Shown in pieces: positions 47,110 to 58,155 of a stretch of DNA of 64,000 nt. This stretch comes from Candidatus Pantoea persica. Lineage in GTDB: Bacteria > Pseudomonadota > Gammaproteobacteria > Enterobacterales > Enterobacteriaceae. The notes beneath the pieces were generated by a model. It was not told the origin of the DNA. It made no database searches and was given only the letters and a program-made list of their open reading frames with translations. The translations under genes and the position numbers were made by a program. Location of the stretch: assembly GCF_013753875.1 (NCBI RefSeq), contig NZ_SMDS01000019.1, positions 248,001-312,000 of the forward strand. Direction: 5' to 3'. Every line of letters starts with the position of its first letter. Position 1 is the first letter of the stretch.

Positions 47110-48604
47110 CGGGAAACTTAGTTGCCCAGGCTGTGACCGGCGGTGCTTGTTTTAAATCAGTTCGATCTTGTTGCTGCGCCAGCGAGGCGGGCCGGTAGTC
47201 GCGCAGCTGCCAGACAATATGCGAACAGTTCAGCGGCACTACGCCCCAGCGCAGCAGCTGAAAAGCGAGCCACGCCAGCATGACGTCGCAGATTTTGGCG
47301 AGGTTGTCGTTGAGAAAATCGGCGTAGTCCCAGCAGGGCGGATTGGTCACCGAAATAAAGGATCCCATAAAGACGATAAACTGCCCCCCACAGCGCAGCG
47401 CGCGGCTTCTGCTGCAGCTCGAACAGCTGCAGCGTGGTCAGCAGCGGAAAGAGAAACAGCAAGAACTGCCACAGCTGTGAGATCTGCACCATCAGGCCGA
47501 ACTTCATCACAAAGCTGAACAGCGACAGCCACAACAGGGTTTTCAGCAGCAGCGATACGCTACCGCTGGGCGAGGGCGCCGAGGAGTTGAGCACGCAGGC
47601 GATGGCAGTGAGGGGCAGCGCCGCCGCGCCGGACGACCACTGGGTGGCGATCCAGAAGGCGCAGCCGGTGACGATCACGGCGAAGGTGCGCAGCGCGCTC
47701 CAGCCCGCCTCGGCGCTTTCGATCAGCCGGATCCAGCGACTGACGTTGAGGTAGATCCAGCAAAAGTCGCGCAGACTCTGGCAAAAGGCGCGCTGGCGGT
47801 AGTCGTCGTCTGCGGCGGGCGTCACGCTGCACGCGCCAGCTCCTGCATCAGCGCCTCCAGCGCGTCGGGCCAGTTCAACAGCATGCGCCGCAGACTGGAG
47901 AGCACGCGCTGGTCAGGCGCAGCTGCTGGAGCTGTAGTGGCTCCAGAACGCCTGGATACGCAGCAGGTTCATGGTCAGGATCTGGCTAATAACCGTCTCA
48001 TGCGCGCTGCGACCCCCTTCGCCGTCGGTCGGCTGCAGCAGCAGCTGCGCATGATCCAGCAGGCGGCCACGCATCTCCTGCAGCGAGCGGATCAGCGTGT
48101 CGCCGTCCGAGGTGCTCGGCAGCACCATCATCATCAGCCCGGCGCAGAGAATGCCGACGATCACTTCGCAGACGCGCGCTTGGGTTAAGGTCTAGAGGTC
48201 GGTGACGTCGCTGAGGTTGACGCTGCTGAAGACGATAATGGCGACGGTGTAGCCCGCCAGCGAAAAGGCGTAGGCGACGTTGTTCTGATAGTGGTTGGAG
48301 ATACCGGTGCAGCACTCCAGCCAGCCGGCAATGAAAAAGGTGAACAGCTACGGCTCGTTCAGGGTGTGCCCGGCAATCAGCAGCGCCGCGCCGTCGCCCA
48401 GCAGGCTGCCCAAGATGCGCCCGAGGCTCTTGCTGATGGCGCCGCCGATGTCATCGCCCAGTAGTAGGGTTCGTCAAGGTCGAGACCACAGGCGATGCTC
48501 AGCGCCAGACACATGGCGATGGCGTTGCGCAAGGCGTAGCGCCACTGGCCGGCGTCCGCCTTCACCCACGGCAGGTTATCCCAGGCGAGCCAGCGCAGAT
48601 TCAT
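47110..48604 (-). pseudogene. ydhK: YdhK, FUSC-type efflux protein, multiply broken
   Basis: YdhK is an AaeB-like inner-membrane efflux protein of about 670 residues. From ATG 48604 pieces include [20 protein letters not shown] and [73 protein letters not shown], and FISVTNPPCWDYADFLNDNL joined to LRWGVVPLNCSHIVWQLRD after a deletion of about 75 residues. At least five frame changes or stops are needed. The start overlaps the ydhJ stop (ATGA). Confidence 0.85.
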
Positions 48605-49464
48605 GGCGGGATGCTGATGGTGCAGGTGCTGCCCGCTGCCAGCGGGACGCCGTCCTGCACGGCGCTCGGCGCTCAGCCGATGCGCACCGGCACGCGCTGC
48701 GCCAGACGCACCCAGGGCATGTTCGGCTTGATGTCCGGCACTAGACTGCTGTCGTTGTCGATGCTCTGGTCATAAATCGCCCGCCTGATGCTGTCCACCT
48801 CGCCCTGCAGGCGTGCGCCGTTGCTGTAAAGCACGATCTGCGTAGGCCCGCCGGGCTGGATACGGCGCAGCCTGGTCTCTTCGAAGTAGCCGAGTACATA
48901 CCAGGAGTGACTGTCCACCAGGGCGAAAAGCGGGGTGCCCGCGGTGGCGTAATCGCCGGGCCGCAGCGTCAGGTTGCTGATCCAACCGTCGACGGGGGCG
49001 ACCAGCGTCGTCTGTTGCAGGTTCCTGCGCGCCCGATCACGTGCCGCTTCGGTCGCTCTGGCGCTGGCCGTCGCCGAGACGGCGTTGAGGTTCGCGGCAT
49101 CGCGATCTTCGGCGGAGATCACATTGCGTGGTAGGCTCGCGCGCCGCTTGGCTTCATGCTGCGCCTTCGCCAGATCCGCCTGCGCTTTGGCCAGCTGCTC
49201 CTCGGCGTCGTCCAACGCGATCTGCTAGGGCACGGTATCCAGCGTTACCAGCGTCTGGCCTTTATGCACAAACTGATTGTCTTTCACCGCCACGCCGAGA
49301 ATGCAGGCGGAAACCTACGAGGTAATCTCCACCAGCTCGGCGCGCACCTTGCCGTCGCGCGTCCAGGGCGACTGCATGTAGTAGTTCCACATCCACCAGC
49401 CCGCCAGCAGCGCGGCGGTGAACACCACCAGCGTCGAAAAGTATTTCAGTGGATTGAATTTCAT
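48601..49464 (-). pseudogene. ydhJ: YdhJ, HlyD/EmrA-type membrane fusion protein with three in-frame stops
   Basis: A periplasmic adaptor of about 287 codons partnering YdhK. The frame is open end to end apart from three stops: TAG after VEITS (Gln expected), TAG after LDTVP, and TGA after VPVRIG. N-terminal membrane anchor, lipoyl-like NNYYMQSPWTRDGKVRAELV, coiled-coil DDAEEQLAKAQADLAKAQHE and PGDYATAGTPLFALVDSH are all recognisable. No indel is seen, so inactivation is by point mutation only. Overlaps of 4 nt at both ends (ydhI, ydhK) show an operon. Confidence 0.87.
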
Positions 49465-49706
49465 TGCGAATACCCGTAGCTCAGCAGCAACAGTGCGGCA
49501 CTGACGCACAGCACAAACATAGAGAGAGCGAGCAGCGTGGGGTGCCAGACGTCGCCAGAGTAGGTCCAGCCGCGCAGCAGCGGGTGAACAATCAGCCAGA
49601 AGAAGAAGCCGAGCAGCACCGCCTTGAACAGCGGCGGACAGAAGATAAACGCGCCGAACACCAGATCGGTCAGCGGGCGAGTCGCTAGAAAAGCGGAAAG
49701 AGCCAC
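49461..49706 (-). CDS. ydhI: YdhI, DUF1656 membrane protein
   Basis: 81 residues with two membrane segments and the conserved [20 protein letters not shown] motif of DUF1656 (AaeX-like). It is the first gene of the ydhIJK efflux operon, divergent from slyA. It is intact although its partners ydhJ and ydhK are broken, so it is probably non-functional now. Confidence 0.85.
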   Translation of the reverse strand: MALSAFLATRPLTDLVFGAFIFCPPLFKAVLLGFFFWLIVHPLLRGWTYSGDVWHPTLLALSMFVLCVSAALLLLSYGYSQ

Positions 49707-49825
49707 GTGGTATTCTCCTGATAGTCCAAAGCATGGGTCTCAAAAAGCGTAGACGACGCACTGCGGCTTCGCCTGGGGTTTATAATTTGTCCTGTAAACT
49801 TGCAGAGTAAAATCTGGCTTGATAG

Positions 49826-49837
49826 CTAGCAAGCTAA
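49826..49837 (+). promoter_or_regulatory. SlyA-type operator upstream of slyA
   Basis: CTAGCAAGCTAA differs at one base from the SlyA consensus TTAGCAAGCTAA. It lies 16 nt before the slyA start, so autoregulation is likely, and may also act on divergent ydhI. Confidence 0.75.
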
Positions 49838-49852
49838 TTATAAGGAGATTAA

Positions 49853-50290
49853 ATGGATACACCCCTTGGAACGGATTTGTCTCGCCTGGTGCGCATCTGG
49901 CGCGCGTTGATCGATCAGCGACTGAGGCCGCTTGAACTGACACAGACGCACTGGGTTACGCTGCATAAAATTCATCAACTCCCGCCGGAACAGTCGCAAA
50001 TCCAGCTGGCGAAGGAGATAGGCATCGAGCAGTTTTCGCTGGTGCGCACCCTGGATCAGCTGAAGGAGAAAGGGCTGATTACCCGCGCCACCTGCGCCAA
50101 CGACCGCCGCGCCAAGCGCATCAAGCTGACCCAGCAGGCGGAGCTCATTATCCAACAGGTGGAAAACGTTATCGACGCCACGCGCGACGACATTCTGGCT
50201 GGCATCAGCCGCGAGGAGATCAATCAGATGGTGACGCTGATTGCCCGCCTGGGAAAAAACATTCTTGAGTTGCAGCATCGGGAAAAATAA
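49853..50290 (+). CDS. slyA: MarR-family regulator SlyA
   Basis: 145-residue winged-helix dimer that counteracts H-NS silencing in enterobacteria. N-terminal [17 protein letters not shown] dimer helix, recognition region [20 protein letters not shown] and wing [13 protein letters not shown]. Position 61 is Phe where E. coli SlyA has Pro (IEQPSLVR). AAGGAG precedes the start. The frame is intact and a terminator follows. Confidence 0.95.
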   Translation: MDTPLGTDLSRLVRIWRALIDQRLRPLELTQTHWVTLHKIHQLPPEQSQIQLAKEIGIEQFSLVRTLDQLKEKGLITRATCANDRRAKRIKLTQQAELIIQQVENVIDATRDDILAGISREEINQMVTLIARLGKNILELQHREK

Positions 50291-50320
50291 AAAAACCGAC
50301 GCGCGAGCATCGGTTTTTTT
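50288..50320. terminator. Terminator between slyA and slyB
   Basis: AAAAAACCGA ... TCGGTTTTTTT hairpin with T-runs on both strands between convergent genes. Confidence 0.88.
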
Positions 50321-50332
50321 GGGCCTGCGCGT

Positions 50333-50800
50333 TTAGCGCGGCGAAACGGTGATCTGGCTGCCGTTTGAAGCCAGCGCCACGCGCTGACCGATCGAGTAAC
50401 GGCTTGCCGTCTGCTTCTGCACCACCATAATGGTGTTGCCGTCATCCTTGCGAATCTCCAGCTCTACGCCGTCGGTTTTGTTGACCGCGCCCTGCACGCC
50501 CTGGCCCGCCAGGCCGCCGGCAATGGCGCCGCCCGCCGTCGCCAGGCTACGTCCCGATCCGCCACCGATAGTGTTGCCGAGGAAGCTGCCCAGCACCGCG
50601 CCGCCGATGGCGCCGATCATATTGTTATCATCGCCGCCCTGGATTTTTACCGGACGTACCGACACCAGCGTGCCGTATGACACGCTCTGGACCTGTTTGG
50701 CCTCGCTGGCGCTATAGGTATCACCTGACAGAGAGCTAGTATTAGAGCATCCGGCCAGCGTAATGCCAGCTAGTGCGACCGCTACGAAACGCTTGATCAT
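50333..50800 (-). CDS. slyB: Outer-membrane lipoprotein SlyB
   Basis: 155 residues, the E. coli length. The lipobox LAGC is followed by SNTSSLSGDTYSASEAKQVQ, then glycine-zipper repeats (GAIGGAVLGSFLGNTIGGGS). It stabilises the outer membrane under PhoPQ control in E. coli. It is intact and convergent with slyA. Confidence 0.96.
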   Translation of the reverse strand: MIKRFVAVALAGITLAGCSNTSSLSGDTYSASEAKQVQSVSYGTLVSVRPVKIQGGDDNNMIGAIGGAVLGSFLGNTIGGGSGRSLATAGGAIAGGLAGQGVQGAVNKTDGVELEIRKDDGNTIMVVQKQTASRYSIGQRVALASNGSQITVSPR

Positions 50801-51082
50801 CTGTAACTCCTTTCTTTAAAAATGCGCCATGTCTTTCGCGAAATCCTGCAAACAGTATAAGACACACAGCAAGTTAATCTTAGTCCTAGTAAAGCAGGGT
50901 AAAACGAAGCATAGACTATTGGCGATCAACAAAAATTCGATCAGGCGAAAAAAAAAGTCGCGCGACGTTATTTGTTGCACAAAGTCCTGCAAAAAAGCGA
51001 GGTAAACGTCGAATCGAGCCGGAGAATTTGCCAGACTGAACGCAGTCTGAATCGCACTTCCGCCAGGGAGTAAGGAGAAAGC

Positions 51083-52156
51083 ATGAAATCAGGACGTTAT
51101 ATCGGCGTGATGTCAGGCACCAGCCTGGATGGGATAGACGTGGTGCTAGCCGCCATCGATGAAAATATAGTCGCCTGGCAGGCCAGCTACTGCCACCCGA
51201 TGCCGGGCGCGCTGCGCCAGCAAATCTTGGCGATATGTCAGGGGCAGACGCTGACGCTCTCCGAGCTGGGCCAGCTGTTTGCCGAGGCGGTTAATACCCT
51301 GCTGCGGTGCGAAGCGCTGAAGCCGGCCGATGTCGTCGCCATAGGCTGCCACGAACAGACCGTCTGGCATGAGCCGCAGAGAGACGCGCTGCATACGCTG
51401 CAGCTCGGCGACAACAACCAGATCGTCGCGGCGACCGGCATTACGGTCATAGGTGATTTTCTCCGCCGCGATATGGCGCTGGGGGGACAAGGGGCACCGC
51501 TGGTGCCCGCCTTTCATCAGGCGCTGCTGATGGATGTAGTGGAGCGCCGCATGGTGCTCAATATCGGCGGCATCGCCAACCTCTCGCTGCTGCTGCCGGG
51601 CCAGCCGGTGCGCGGCTATGACACCGGACCGGGCAATATGCTGATGGACGCCTGAACCTGGCGCCATCAGGGGAGATCCTACGATCAAGAGGGGCAGTGG
51701 GCGCCCGCGCTGCTGGATCGCATGCTGAGCGATCCCTGGTTTGCGCTACCGCTGCCGAAAAGCACCGGACGCGAGCATTTCAATCTTGGCTGGGTCGAGT
51801 GCCAGCTGCAGCCGTTCCCGGGTCTGGCGCCGCAGGACGTGCAAGCGACGCTGGCTGAGCTAAGCGACGTCACTATCGCCCGTCAGGTGCAGCTAAACGA
51901 CGGCTGCGATCGGCAGCTGGTGTGCGGCGGCGCGCACAATACGCTGCTGATGGCGCGGCTCGGCAGCGCTGCTGCTCGGCACCGAAGTTACCACTACGGA
52001 CGCGGCGGGCATTCGCGGCGACGATATGGAGCGCTGGCGTTCGCCTGGCTGGCCTGCCGTACGCTTTCCGGGCTGCCGGGCAATCTGCCCGCCGTCACCG
52101 GCGCGCGGGAAAAGAGCGTGCTTGGCGCCATCTATCCGGCCAATCCGCACTATTGA
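51083..52156 (+). pseudogene. anmK: Anhydro-N-acetylmuramic acid kinase AnmK, stop plus frameshifts
   Basis: AnmK phosphorylates and opens anhydroMurNAc in peptidoglycan recycling (369 residues). The N-terminal half is good ([56 protein letters not shown]). TGA follows LMDA where Trp is expected. The same frame continues [20 protein letters not shown] and [21 protein letters not shown] sequence. Two further frame changes surround [17 protein letters not shown] before the end at 52156. A short gap also precedes [11 protein letters not shown]. It is upstream of mliC as in E. coli. Confidence 0.87.
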
Positions 52157-52170
52157 GAACAAGGAGAATC

Positions 52171-52506
52171 ATGATGAAACAGGGTTTAACGCTGGCCGCC
52201 TCGCTGCTGCTGACGGGCTGTGGCCTGCTGCACAAGCAGCCTGAGCCGCCGCAGACGCTGCACTACTGCTGCGGCACGCTGCCGCTGACCGTCACGCTCG
52301 ACAACGCCAGCGAGCAGGTGAGCTTTATTATGGATGGCCAGCCGTTGACGCTGAAGCGGGCGGTGTCCGCCTCGGGCGCGCGCTACAGCGACGGAAAATA
52401 TGTACTCTGGAGCAAAGGCGACACCGCCTTTATCGAACGTGACGACAAAATCGTCGTGAATGATTGTGAACTGCAGCCTGCCAGCCAGTCTGCGCATGAT
52501 GAGTAA
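52171..52506 (+). CDS. mliC: Membrane-bound C-type lysozyme inhibitor MliC
   Basis: 111-residue lipoprotein (lipobox LLTGC) of the MliC/PliC family that blocks eukaryotic lysozyme. The conserved [19 protein letters not shown] holds the Ser and Lys that enter the lysozyme active site. AAGGAG precedes the start (two ATGs, 52171 and 52174). pdxH follows 5 nt later. It is intact, plausible for a bacterium living with an animal host. Confidence 0.9.
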   Translation: MMKQGLTLAASLLLTGCGLLHKQPEPPQTLHYCCGTLPLTVTLDNASEQVSFIMDGQPLTLKRAVSASGARYSDGKYVLWSKGDTAFIERDDKIVVNDCELQPASQSAHDE

Positions 52507-52511
52507 TCCGC

Positions 52512-53168
52512 ATGAGCACGAATTTCACGCTGCAAGATATCGCCAGCCTGCGCCGCGAATATACGCGCGGTGGGCTGCGTCGCAAAGACCTGCCGGAGCA
52601 GCCGCTGGCGCTGTTTGAAACCTGGCTGAGGCAGGCGTGCGACGCGCAGCTACCTGATCCCACCGCGATGACCGTGGCGACGGTGGACGACCAGGGGCAG
52701 CCTTACCAGCGCATCGTGCTGCTCAAGCACTACGACGATAACAGCTTGGTGTTCTACACCAATCTGGGCAGCCGCAAGGCGCAGCAGCTGGCGGCCAATC
52801 CGCGAATCTCGCTGCACTTTCCTTGGCACTTTCTTGAGCGTCAGGTGATGGTGTTGGGCGAGGTGGAAAAACTCTCGCCGCTGGAGGTGCTGACATATTT
52901 TCACAGCCGCCCGCGCGACAGCCAGATCGGCGCCTGGGTATCGCGCCAGTCGAGCCGCATTTCGGCGCGAGGCGTGTTGGAGGGCAAGTTCCTCGAGCTG
53001 AAGCAGAAGTTCCAGCAGGGCGAGGTGCCGCTGCCCAGCTTCTGGGGCGGCTACCGGGTGAAATTTCACACCATGGAGTTCTGGCAGGGAGGTGAACACC
53101 GTCTGCACGACCGCTTCCTCTACCAGCGCGACGGCAACGGCTGGAAAATCGATCGCTTAGCCCCCTGA
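52512..53168 (+). CDS. pdxH: Pyridoxine/pyridoxamine 5'-phosphate oxidase
   Basis: 218 residues, as in E. coli. FMN enzyme making pyridoxal phosphate. FMN and substrate motifs: [40 protein letters not shown] and the C-terminal [20 protein letters not shown]. It is intact. Confidence 0.97.
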   Translation: MSTNFTLQDIASLRREYTRGGLRRKDLPEQPLALFETWLRQACDAQLPDPTAMTVATVDDQGQPYQRIVLLKHYDDNSLVFYTNLGSRKAQQLAANPRISLHFPWHFLERQVMVLGEVEKLSPLEVLTYFHSRPRDSQIGAWVSRQSSRISARGVLEGKFLELKQKFQQGEVPLPSFWGGYRVKFHTMEFWQGGEHRLHDRFLYQRDGNGWKIDRLAP

Positions 53169-53308
53169 AACTGCGTTTTTCTTTCCTCTCAGCGCTGGCA
53201 CAGAAGTCGCCAGCGCTTTATGCTATGCTATAGCCCTCTTTATTATTCCGCACTCAGTGGAGAGCTGTGTACCAGCACAGGTGCAGTCTGATCAATTTGG
53301 AGTCAGTG

Positions 53309-54592
53309 ATGACCAGCAGTAACCTGATACAACAATTGCAGGAACGGGGCTTAATCGCCCAGGTAACGGATGAGCAAGCGTTAGCGGAGCGACTGGCGCA
53401 AGGACCGATCGCCCTCTATTGCGGCTTCGATCCGACCGCTGACAGCTTGCATTTGGGCCATCTGGTGCCGCTGCTCTGCCTGAAACGCTTTCAGGATGCC
53501 GGACACAAGCCGGTCGCTCTGGTGGGTGGTGCCACCGGTCTGATTGGCGATCCCAGCTTTAAAGCAGCAGAACGTAAACTCAACACCAGCGAAACCGTCG
53601 GCGAATGGGTCGAGAAGATCCGCGGCCAGGTCGCGCCGTTCCTCGACTTCGACTGCGGCGACAACAGCGCAATCGCTGCTAACAACTACGACTGGTTCGG
53701 CGGCATGAACGTGCTGACCTTCTTGCGCGACATCGGCAAACACTTCTCTGTTAATCAGATGATCAACAAAGAAGCGGTGAAGCAGCGCCTGAACCGCGAC
53801 GACCAAGGCATCTCCTTTACCGAGTTCTCCTATAACCTGCTGCAGGGCTACGACTTCGCCGAGCTGAACCACCGTTACGGCGTGGCGCTGCAGATTGGCG
53901 GCTCCGATCAGTGGGGCAACATCACCTCCGGTATCGACCTGACGCGTCGCCTCTACCAGAACCAGGTCTTCGGCCTGACGGTGCCGCTGATCACCAAGTC
54001 GGACGGCACCAAGTTCGGCAAAACCGAAGGCGGCGCGGTATGGCTGGATGCGAAGAAAACCAGCCCGTACAAGTTCTACCAGTTCTGGATCAACATCGCA
54101 GACGCCGACGTTTACCGCTTCCTGAAGTTCTTCACCTTCCTGAGCCTTGAGGAGATCAACGCGCTGGAAGAAGAGGATAAAAACAGCGGCAAAGCGCCGC
54201 GCGCGCAGTACGTGCTCGCCGAGCAGGTGACGCGTCTGGTGCACGGCGAGGCGGGCCTTGCGGCGGCGAAGCGCATTACGGAGAGCCTTTTCTCCGGCGC
54301 GCAGAGCGAGATGACCGAAGCGGACTTCGAGCAGCTGGCGCAGGACGGCACGCCAACCATTCAGCTGGGCGCGGAAGACGATCTGCAGCAGGCGCTGGTC
54401 AAGGCGGAACTGGTTCCGTCGCGCGGCCAGGCACGCACCATGATCGGCTCTAACGCCGTCACCCTCAACGGTAAGAAGCAGTCGGATGTGGAATACCGCT
54501 TCAGCGAGAACGATAAGCTGTTTGGCCGCTACACGCTGCTGCGCCGCGGCAAAAAACACTACTGCCTGATCGTCTGGCAGGAAGCACTTTAG
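53309..54592 (+). CDS. tyrS: Tyrosyl-tRNA synthetase
   Basis: 427 residues (E. coli 424). Class I signatures are HLGHLVPL (HIGH-like) and [10 protein letters not shown] (KMSKS-like), with a C-terminal S4 RNA-binding domain. Start ATG 53309 follows TTGGAG and matches E. coli MASSNLI; the frame is open for 14 codons upstream. Its last 22 codons lie in the first copy of a 136-bp tandem duplication. It is intact. Confidence 0.97.
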   Translation: MTSSNLIQQLQERGLIAQVTDEQALAERLAQGPIALYCGFDPTADSLHLGHLVPLLCLKRFQDAGHKPVALVGGATGLIGDPSFKAAERKLNTSETVGEWVEKIRGQVAPFLDFDCGDNSAIAANNYDWFGGMNVLTFLRDIGKHFSVNQMINKEAVKQRLNRDDQGISFTEFSYNLLQGYDFAELNHRYGVALQIGGSDQWGNITSGIDLTRRLYQNQVFGLTVPLITKSDGTKFGKTEGGAVWLDAKKTSPYKFYQFWINIADADVYRFLKFFTFLSLEEINALEEEDKNSGKAPRAQYVLAEQVTRLVHGEAGLAAAKRITESLFSGAQSEMTEADFEQLAQDGTPTIQLGAEDDLQQALVKAELVPSRGQARTMIGSNAVTLNGKKQSDVEYRFSENDKLFGRYTLLRRGKKHYCLIVWQEAL

Positions 54593-54802
54593 GGCCGGTT
54601 TCCAGCCCTTTTTTATGACAGGCAATGGTTAAGGCAGTACAGGAAATAATGAAAAACATCCTCGCAACACGCTGCTGCGCCGCGGCAAAAAACACTACTG
54701 CCTGATCGTCTGGCAGGAAGCACTTTAGGGCCGGTTTCCAGCCCTTTTTTATGACAGGCAATGGTTAAGGCAGTACAGGAAATAATGAAAAACATCCTCG
54801 CA
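54531..54802 (+). repeat. 136-bp perfect tandem duplication spanning the tyrS end and pdxY start
   Basis: 54531-54666 and 54667-54802 read identically. Each unit carries the last tyrS codons and stop, a GGGC...GCCC hairpin with T6, and the pdxY ATG with its first six codons. The first pdxY start leads into tyrS sequence and stops; only the second leads into pdxY. Confidence 0.95.
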
Positions 54803-55349
54803 ATCCAGTCGCACGCCGTCTTCGGCCACGCCGCCGCCGAATTTCCGATGCGCCGCATGGGGGCCAACGTCTGGCCGCTCAATACCGTGCAGTTCTCCAA
54901 TCACACCCAGTATGGTTAATGGACGGGCACCGTGATGCCCGCTACGCATCTGACCGATATCGTTGAGGGCATTCAGGATATCGACCGGCTGAAAACCTGC
55001 GACGCGGTGCTGAGCGGCTATCTCGGCTCCGCCGAGCAGGAAGCCGCTAACCAGGACGCCTGGTTCTTTTGCGATCCGGTGATGGGCCATCCGGAAAAAA
55101 AGGGGGGGGAGCATCGTGGCGCCCAGCGTCGCGGAATATCACTGCAAATACGCCATGCCCGCCAGCGACATCATCGCCCCGAACTTGCTGCACGGCAAGG
55201 ATATGCAGCGCGCTCTGTAGCACGTCACCGCCGCGGTCTATGAGGTGATGCTGAATACGCACACCATGGGCGAGTTTGAGCTGCAGCTGGTGGCGGCGCA
55301 GAACGCCATCGCCCAGTCGACGCAGCACTTTGCCGCCGAGCGACTGTAA
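54785..55349 (+). pseudogene. pdxY: Pyridoxal kinase PdxY, stops, frameshift and large deletion
   Basis: PdxY salvages pyridoxal (287 residues). [35 protein letters not shown] and SNHTQYG are followed by TAA at about 54917. [20 protein letters not shown] and [14 protein letters not shown] follow, then [10 protein letters not shown] and an A7G7 run that shifts frame. After [10 protein letters not shown] about 110 residues are missing before another stop and [11 protein letters not shown]. The end reads FAAERL at 55349. It is clearly dead. Confidence 0.9.
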
Positions 55350-55353
55350 TCAT

Positions 55354-55374
55354 GCAGGGGCCAGTTGGCCCCTG
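55354..55374. terminator. Inverted repeat between pdxY and gstA
   Basis: GCAGGGGCC-AGT-TGGCCCCTGC, a strong stem between convergent genes but with little T-tract. Confidence 0.5.
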
Positions 55375-55376
55375 CG

Positions 55377-55842
55377 TTACGTCAGGCCTTCCGCCGTCAG
55401 CGCGTCCAGCTCCAGCCCAGTCGCGCTCGCCCAGCGCACCATCACATAGAGATAGGCGTCCACCACGCTGAAGCGCAGCCCCATCAGCCACTGCTTTGTC
55501 CCGCAGCGCGTCATCGACAAAGCGGAACTGTTGCGTCAGCCTGGCGCGTAGCAGCGGTTTGTAATCGTCCGGGGGGGCGGGTTTGAAGAGCGGCGTAAAG
55601 GTTTTGTGCAGCTCGCTGCTGATAAAACTGAGACACTCAAGCGTATGGTAGCGGGTGAGGTTGCCGACCAGCTCCAGCGTCGGTACCTGACTCTTGGGGT
55701 TAATCTGCCAGTAATCTTCGCGACATTCGGTCACCTTCTGCGCTAGGTCGACGTTAACCTGGGTGAAGTCGAACCCGCACTCCCGCAGTACGATATGCGG
55801 AGAGAGCGAGCAGGCGCCCGCCTTGCAGTAGAGTTTCATCAT
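55377..55842 (-). pseudogene. gstA: Glutathione S-transferase GstA, deletions and frameshift
   Basis: GstA is a beta-class GST of 201 residues. MKLYCKAGACSLSPHIVLRE with the active-site Cys is intact. About 25 residues are missing after VPTLELV. ELHKTFTPLFKPAPPDDYKP follows, with a frame change after DDALRDK; the other frame reads QWLMGLRFSVVDAYLYVMVR and, after a further short gap, DALTAEGLT-stop. Confidence 0.87.
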
Positions 55843-55938
55843 GGGCCTCCAGTTTGCGACAAGATCAATGCAGCTTAATGCCTTCCCGGCTTTTTGCCAG
55901 TGACGCCGCCAGCGTCTCGCGCCAGGCCGAAAAAAGAC

Positions 55939-55965
55939 AAAAAAAACCGGGCGCGTGGCCCGGCT
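55939..55965 (-). terminator. Rho-independent terminator of dtpA
   Basis: On the minus strand GCCGGGCC-ACGC-GCCCGG followed by TTTTTTTT, 18 nt after the dtpA stop. Confidence 0.9.
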
Positions 55966-55982
55966 TGACAGCGGAGAGGCGA

Positions 55983-57479
55983 TTAGGCTTCCGCTTTATT
56001 CATATCCGCCTGCGGATCCTGCGCCATGCGGTTAAGCCGCGGGGCGGTGATCAGCATCAGCACAGCGATCACCGCGGTGGCGATGCCGATCTGCTGGAAG
56101 ACGCTGCTGTAGACGTTGAGCGAGACGAGCGGATCGGTTACGTTCTCCGGCACTGCCATCAGGCCCGCCACTTTGCCCGCAATCATCGCGGCGCCGGCGG
56201 TGGTAAGGAACCAGGAGCCCATTATAAAGCCCATCAGACGCTGCGGCACCAGCTGCGCCACCATCGCCAGACCCAGGCCGGAGATCATCAGCTCGCCTAC
56301 GCTCTGCAGCGTATAGCTGAGGATCAGCCAGTTCACGGAGACGATACCGGCATCCGATGCGAACTTCGCACCGAAAGGCAGCACCAGGAAGGCGGCGGAG
56401 CAGAGCACCATACCGATGGCGAACTTAAACGGCATCGGCAGCTTGTCGCCCAGCTTGTTATAGACCGCTGCCAGCAGCGGGCTGGCCAGCATTATCCAGA
56501 ACGGGTTCAGCGCCTGGAACTGCTCCGGCTCAAAGGCGATGCCTAGAATGCTGTGCTCCACGTTGCGGATGGCAAAGAAATTCAGCGAGGTCGGCATCTG
56601 CATATAGAGCACGAAAAAGACAATCGCTTCGACCATCAGCAGAAAGGCGACGATCATTTTGCGGCGCGCGGCGCCCTGCAGCGCGAAAGCCTCTTTGGCG
56701 AAGATCAGGATAATGCCCAGCGCCACCACGCCCAGCGTAATGCGCGCAATCGTCTGGTGATTCAGCAGCCAGGTAGCAATGGCAATCAGCACCACGACGC
56801 CGACCAAGGTCATCAGCAGCTTGCCGACTTGAAGTGGGGCGAAGTCGGGCTTAGAGCCGTAGTTCTTCACCAGCCCTTTGCAGAACAGGAAGTTCAGCAG
56901 GGTGATTACCAGACCCACCACGGAGAGCGAAAAGGCGACGTTCCAGCCATACTTTGCCGCCAGCCACGGGGTCAGCATCATCGAGAACAGCGAGCCGACG
57001 TTGATGGACATATAGAACATGGTGAAGGCGCCATCGAGACGCGGATCGTCCTTCTCATAGCAGGTCGACAGCAGCGATGAGGGGTTAGCCTTGAACAGGC
57101 CGCTGCCTACCGCGATGGTGGCCATGCCGATATAAACGGTCGTGACGTTGTGGCCGGAAAACGCCACCAGCGCGTAGCCCAGCGCCAGCACCAGTACGCC
57201 CAGCACGATAACGCGCTTGGTGCCCAGCACCTTATCACCCAGCCAGCCGCCAATCGCCACCAGGCCGTAAACCAGCGCGCTGAAAGAGGAGAAGATGGTG
57301 ATGGATTCCGCTTCTGACATGCCCAGCTGTTTGACCAGATAGACCGCCATAATGGCCTGCAGGCCGTAAAAGCCAAAGCGTTCCCACAGTTCGATGGAGA
57401 AAATCAGATAAAACGCTTTGGGTTGTTTGAACGCATTGAGGCTGATCGCCTCATCAGTATGTTTGTTTGCAGTTGACAC
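55983..57479 (-). CDS. dtpA: Di/tripeptide:proton symporter DtpA
   Basis: A POT-family peptide importer of 498 residues when begun at GTG 57479, which has GAGG 5 nt upstream and matches the E. coli start MSTANQ; an in-frame ATG at 57500 is the alternative. The POT signature ExxERFxYY appears as [40 protein letters not shown] and [17 protein letters not shown] follow. Twelve or more membrane segments. It is intact. Confidence 0.95.
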   Translation of the reverse strand: MSTANKHTDEAISLNAFKQPKAFYLIFSIELWERFGFYGLQAIMAVYLVKQLGMSEAESITIFSSFSALVYGLVAIGGWLGDKVLGTKRVIVLGVLVLALGYALVAFSGHNVTTVYIGMATIAVGSGLFKANPSSLLSTCYEKDDPRLDGAFTMFYMSINVGSLFSMMLTPWLAAKYGWNVAFSLSVVGLVITLLNFLFCKGLVKNYGSKPDFAPLQVGKLLMTLVGVVVLIAIATWLLNHQTIARITLGVVALGIILIFAKEAFALQGAARRKMIVAFLLMVEAIVFFVLYMQMPTSLNFFAIRNVEHSILGIAFEPEQFQALNPFWIMLASPLLAAVYNKLGDKLPMPFKFAIGMVLCSAAFLVLPFGAKFASDAGIVSVNWLILSYTLQSVGELMISGLGLAMVAQLVPQRLMGFIMGSWFLTTAGAAMIAGKVAGLMAVPENVTDPLVSLNVYSSVFQQIGIATAVIAVLMLITAPRLNRMAQDPQADMNKAEA

Positions 57480-58155
57480 GTGTACCTCAGTTTTTCTCAT
57501 ACCCTGTTTTACAACAGGAAATAAGTCGGCGTCATGGCCAGATATCCCATGCGCGACATTGTTATAAGCAGGGAAAAGCGGCGCCTAATGTGGCTGATTA
57601 CGCGCAGCAGGGCAAGAATTTTTTGAACGCTGCAAAGCCTGGGTGACACAAGGTTTAATCATGGAACCGGCGCAGGTAATCGGATGTTAATTTCAATAAT
57701 ATGAATTATAGAGAGACAAACGTTTGTTTTTCATATGTGGCAGGTGAAATAACCAGATAAGCTGCCTGGCACCCGGTGAGTAGTAATTCACTTCGCAGGA
57801 AAGTTGTTATCCAGTGATTTGTCCTAAATTTTCCTGCTTTTTCGAGTATTTAGATTGATTTATCACCATAAGTGTCAGCATGCAGTCCCGCGCTGCGCAT
57901 AAAGTTGATCTTACGCACAAAATTGCCAATTAATTCAATAGGTAAAAGAAGAAACCGATTGCGACGCCCGATAAGGCGAAAAAAATGGCGATTAATGGCT
58001 CGAAACGGCAACAAATCAGAAGGAGACGCTCTGCGGTTAATGCGTCGGCGAATTACGTTTTCTCTCTGGTAACAGGCGGTCCAGAATGAAAATTTTCCCT
58101 TCTTGGCAGTAACTTAACGATCCTGTAACCTCACCATTTCCCCTTACAGGATGTA
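57480..58155. other. Long gene-free stretch upstream of dtpA
   Basis: 676 bp. It must hold the dtpA promoter. I find no recognisable gene, repeat or RNA; the only open frames are short and unconvincing. In E. coli nth and dtpA are close together, so this and the next pseudogene are extra material here. Confidence 0.55.

Noticed and set aside
57872..58072. 66-codon open frame upstream of the GATase pseudogene
   Set aside because: Basic, low-complexity translation with no recognisable motif or good ribosome binding site; most likely chance.
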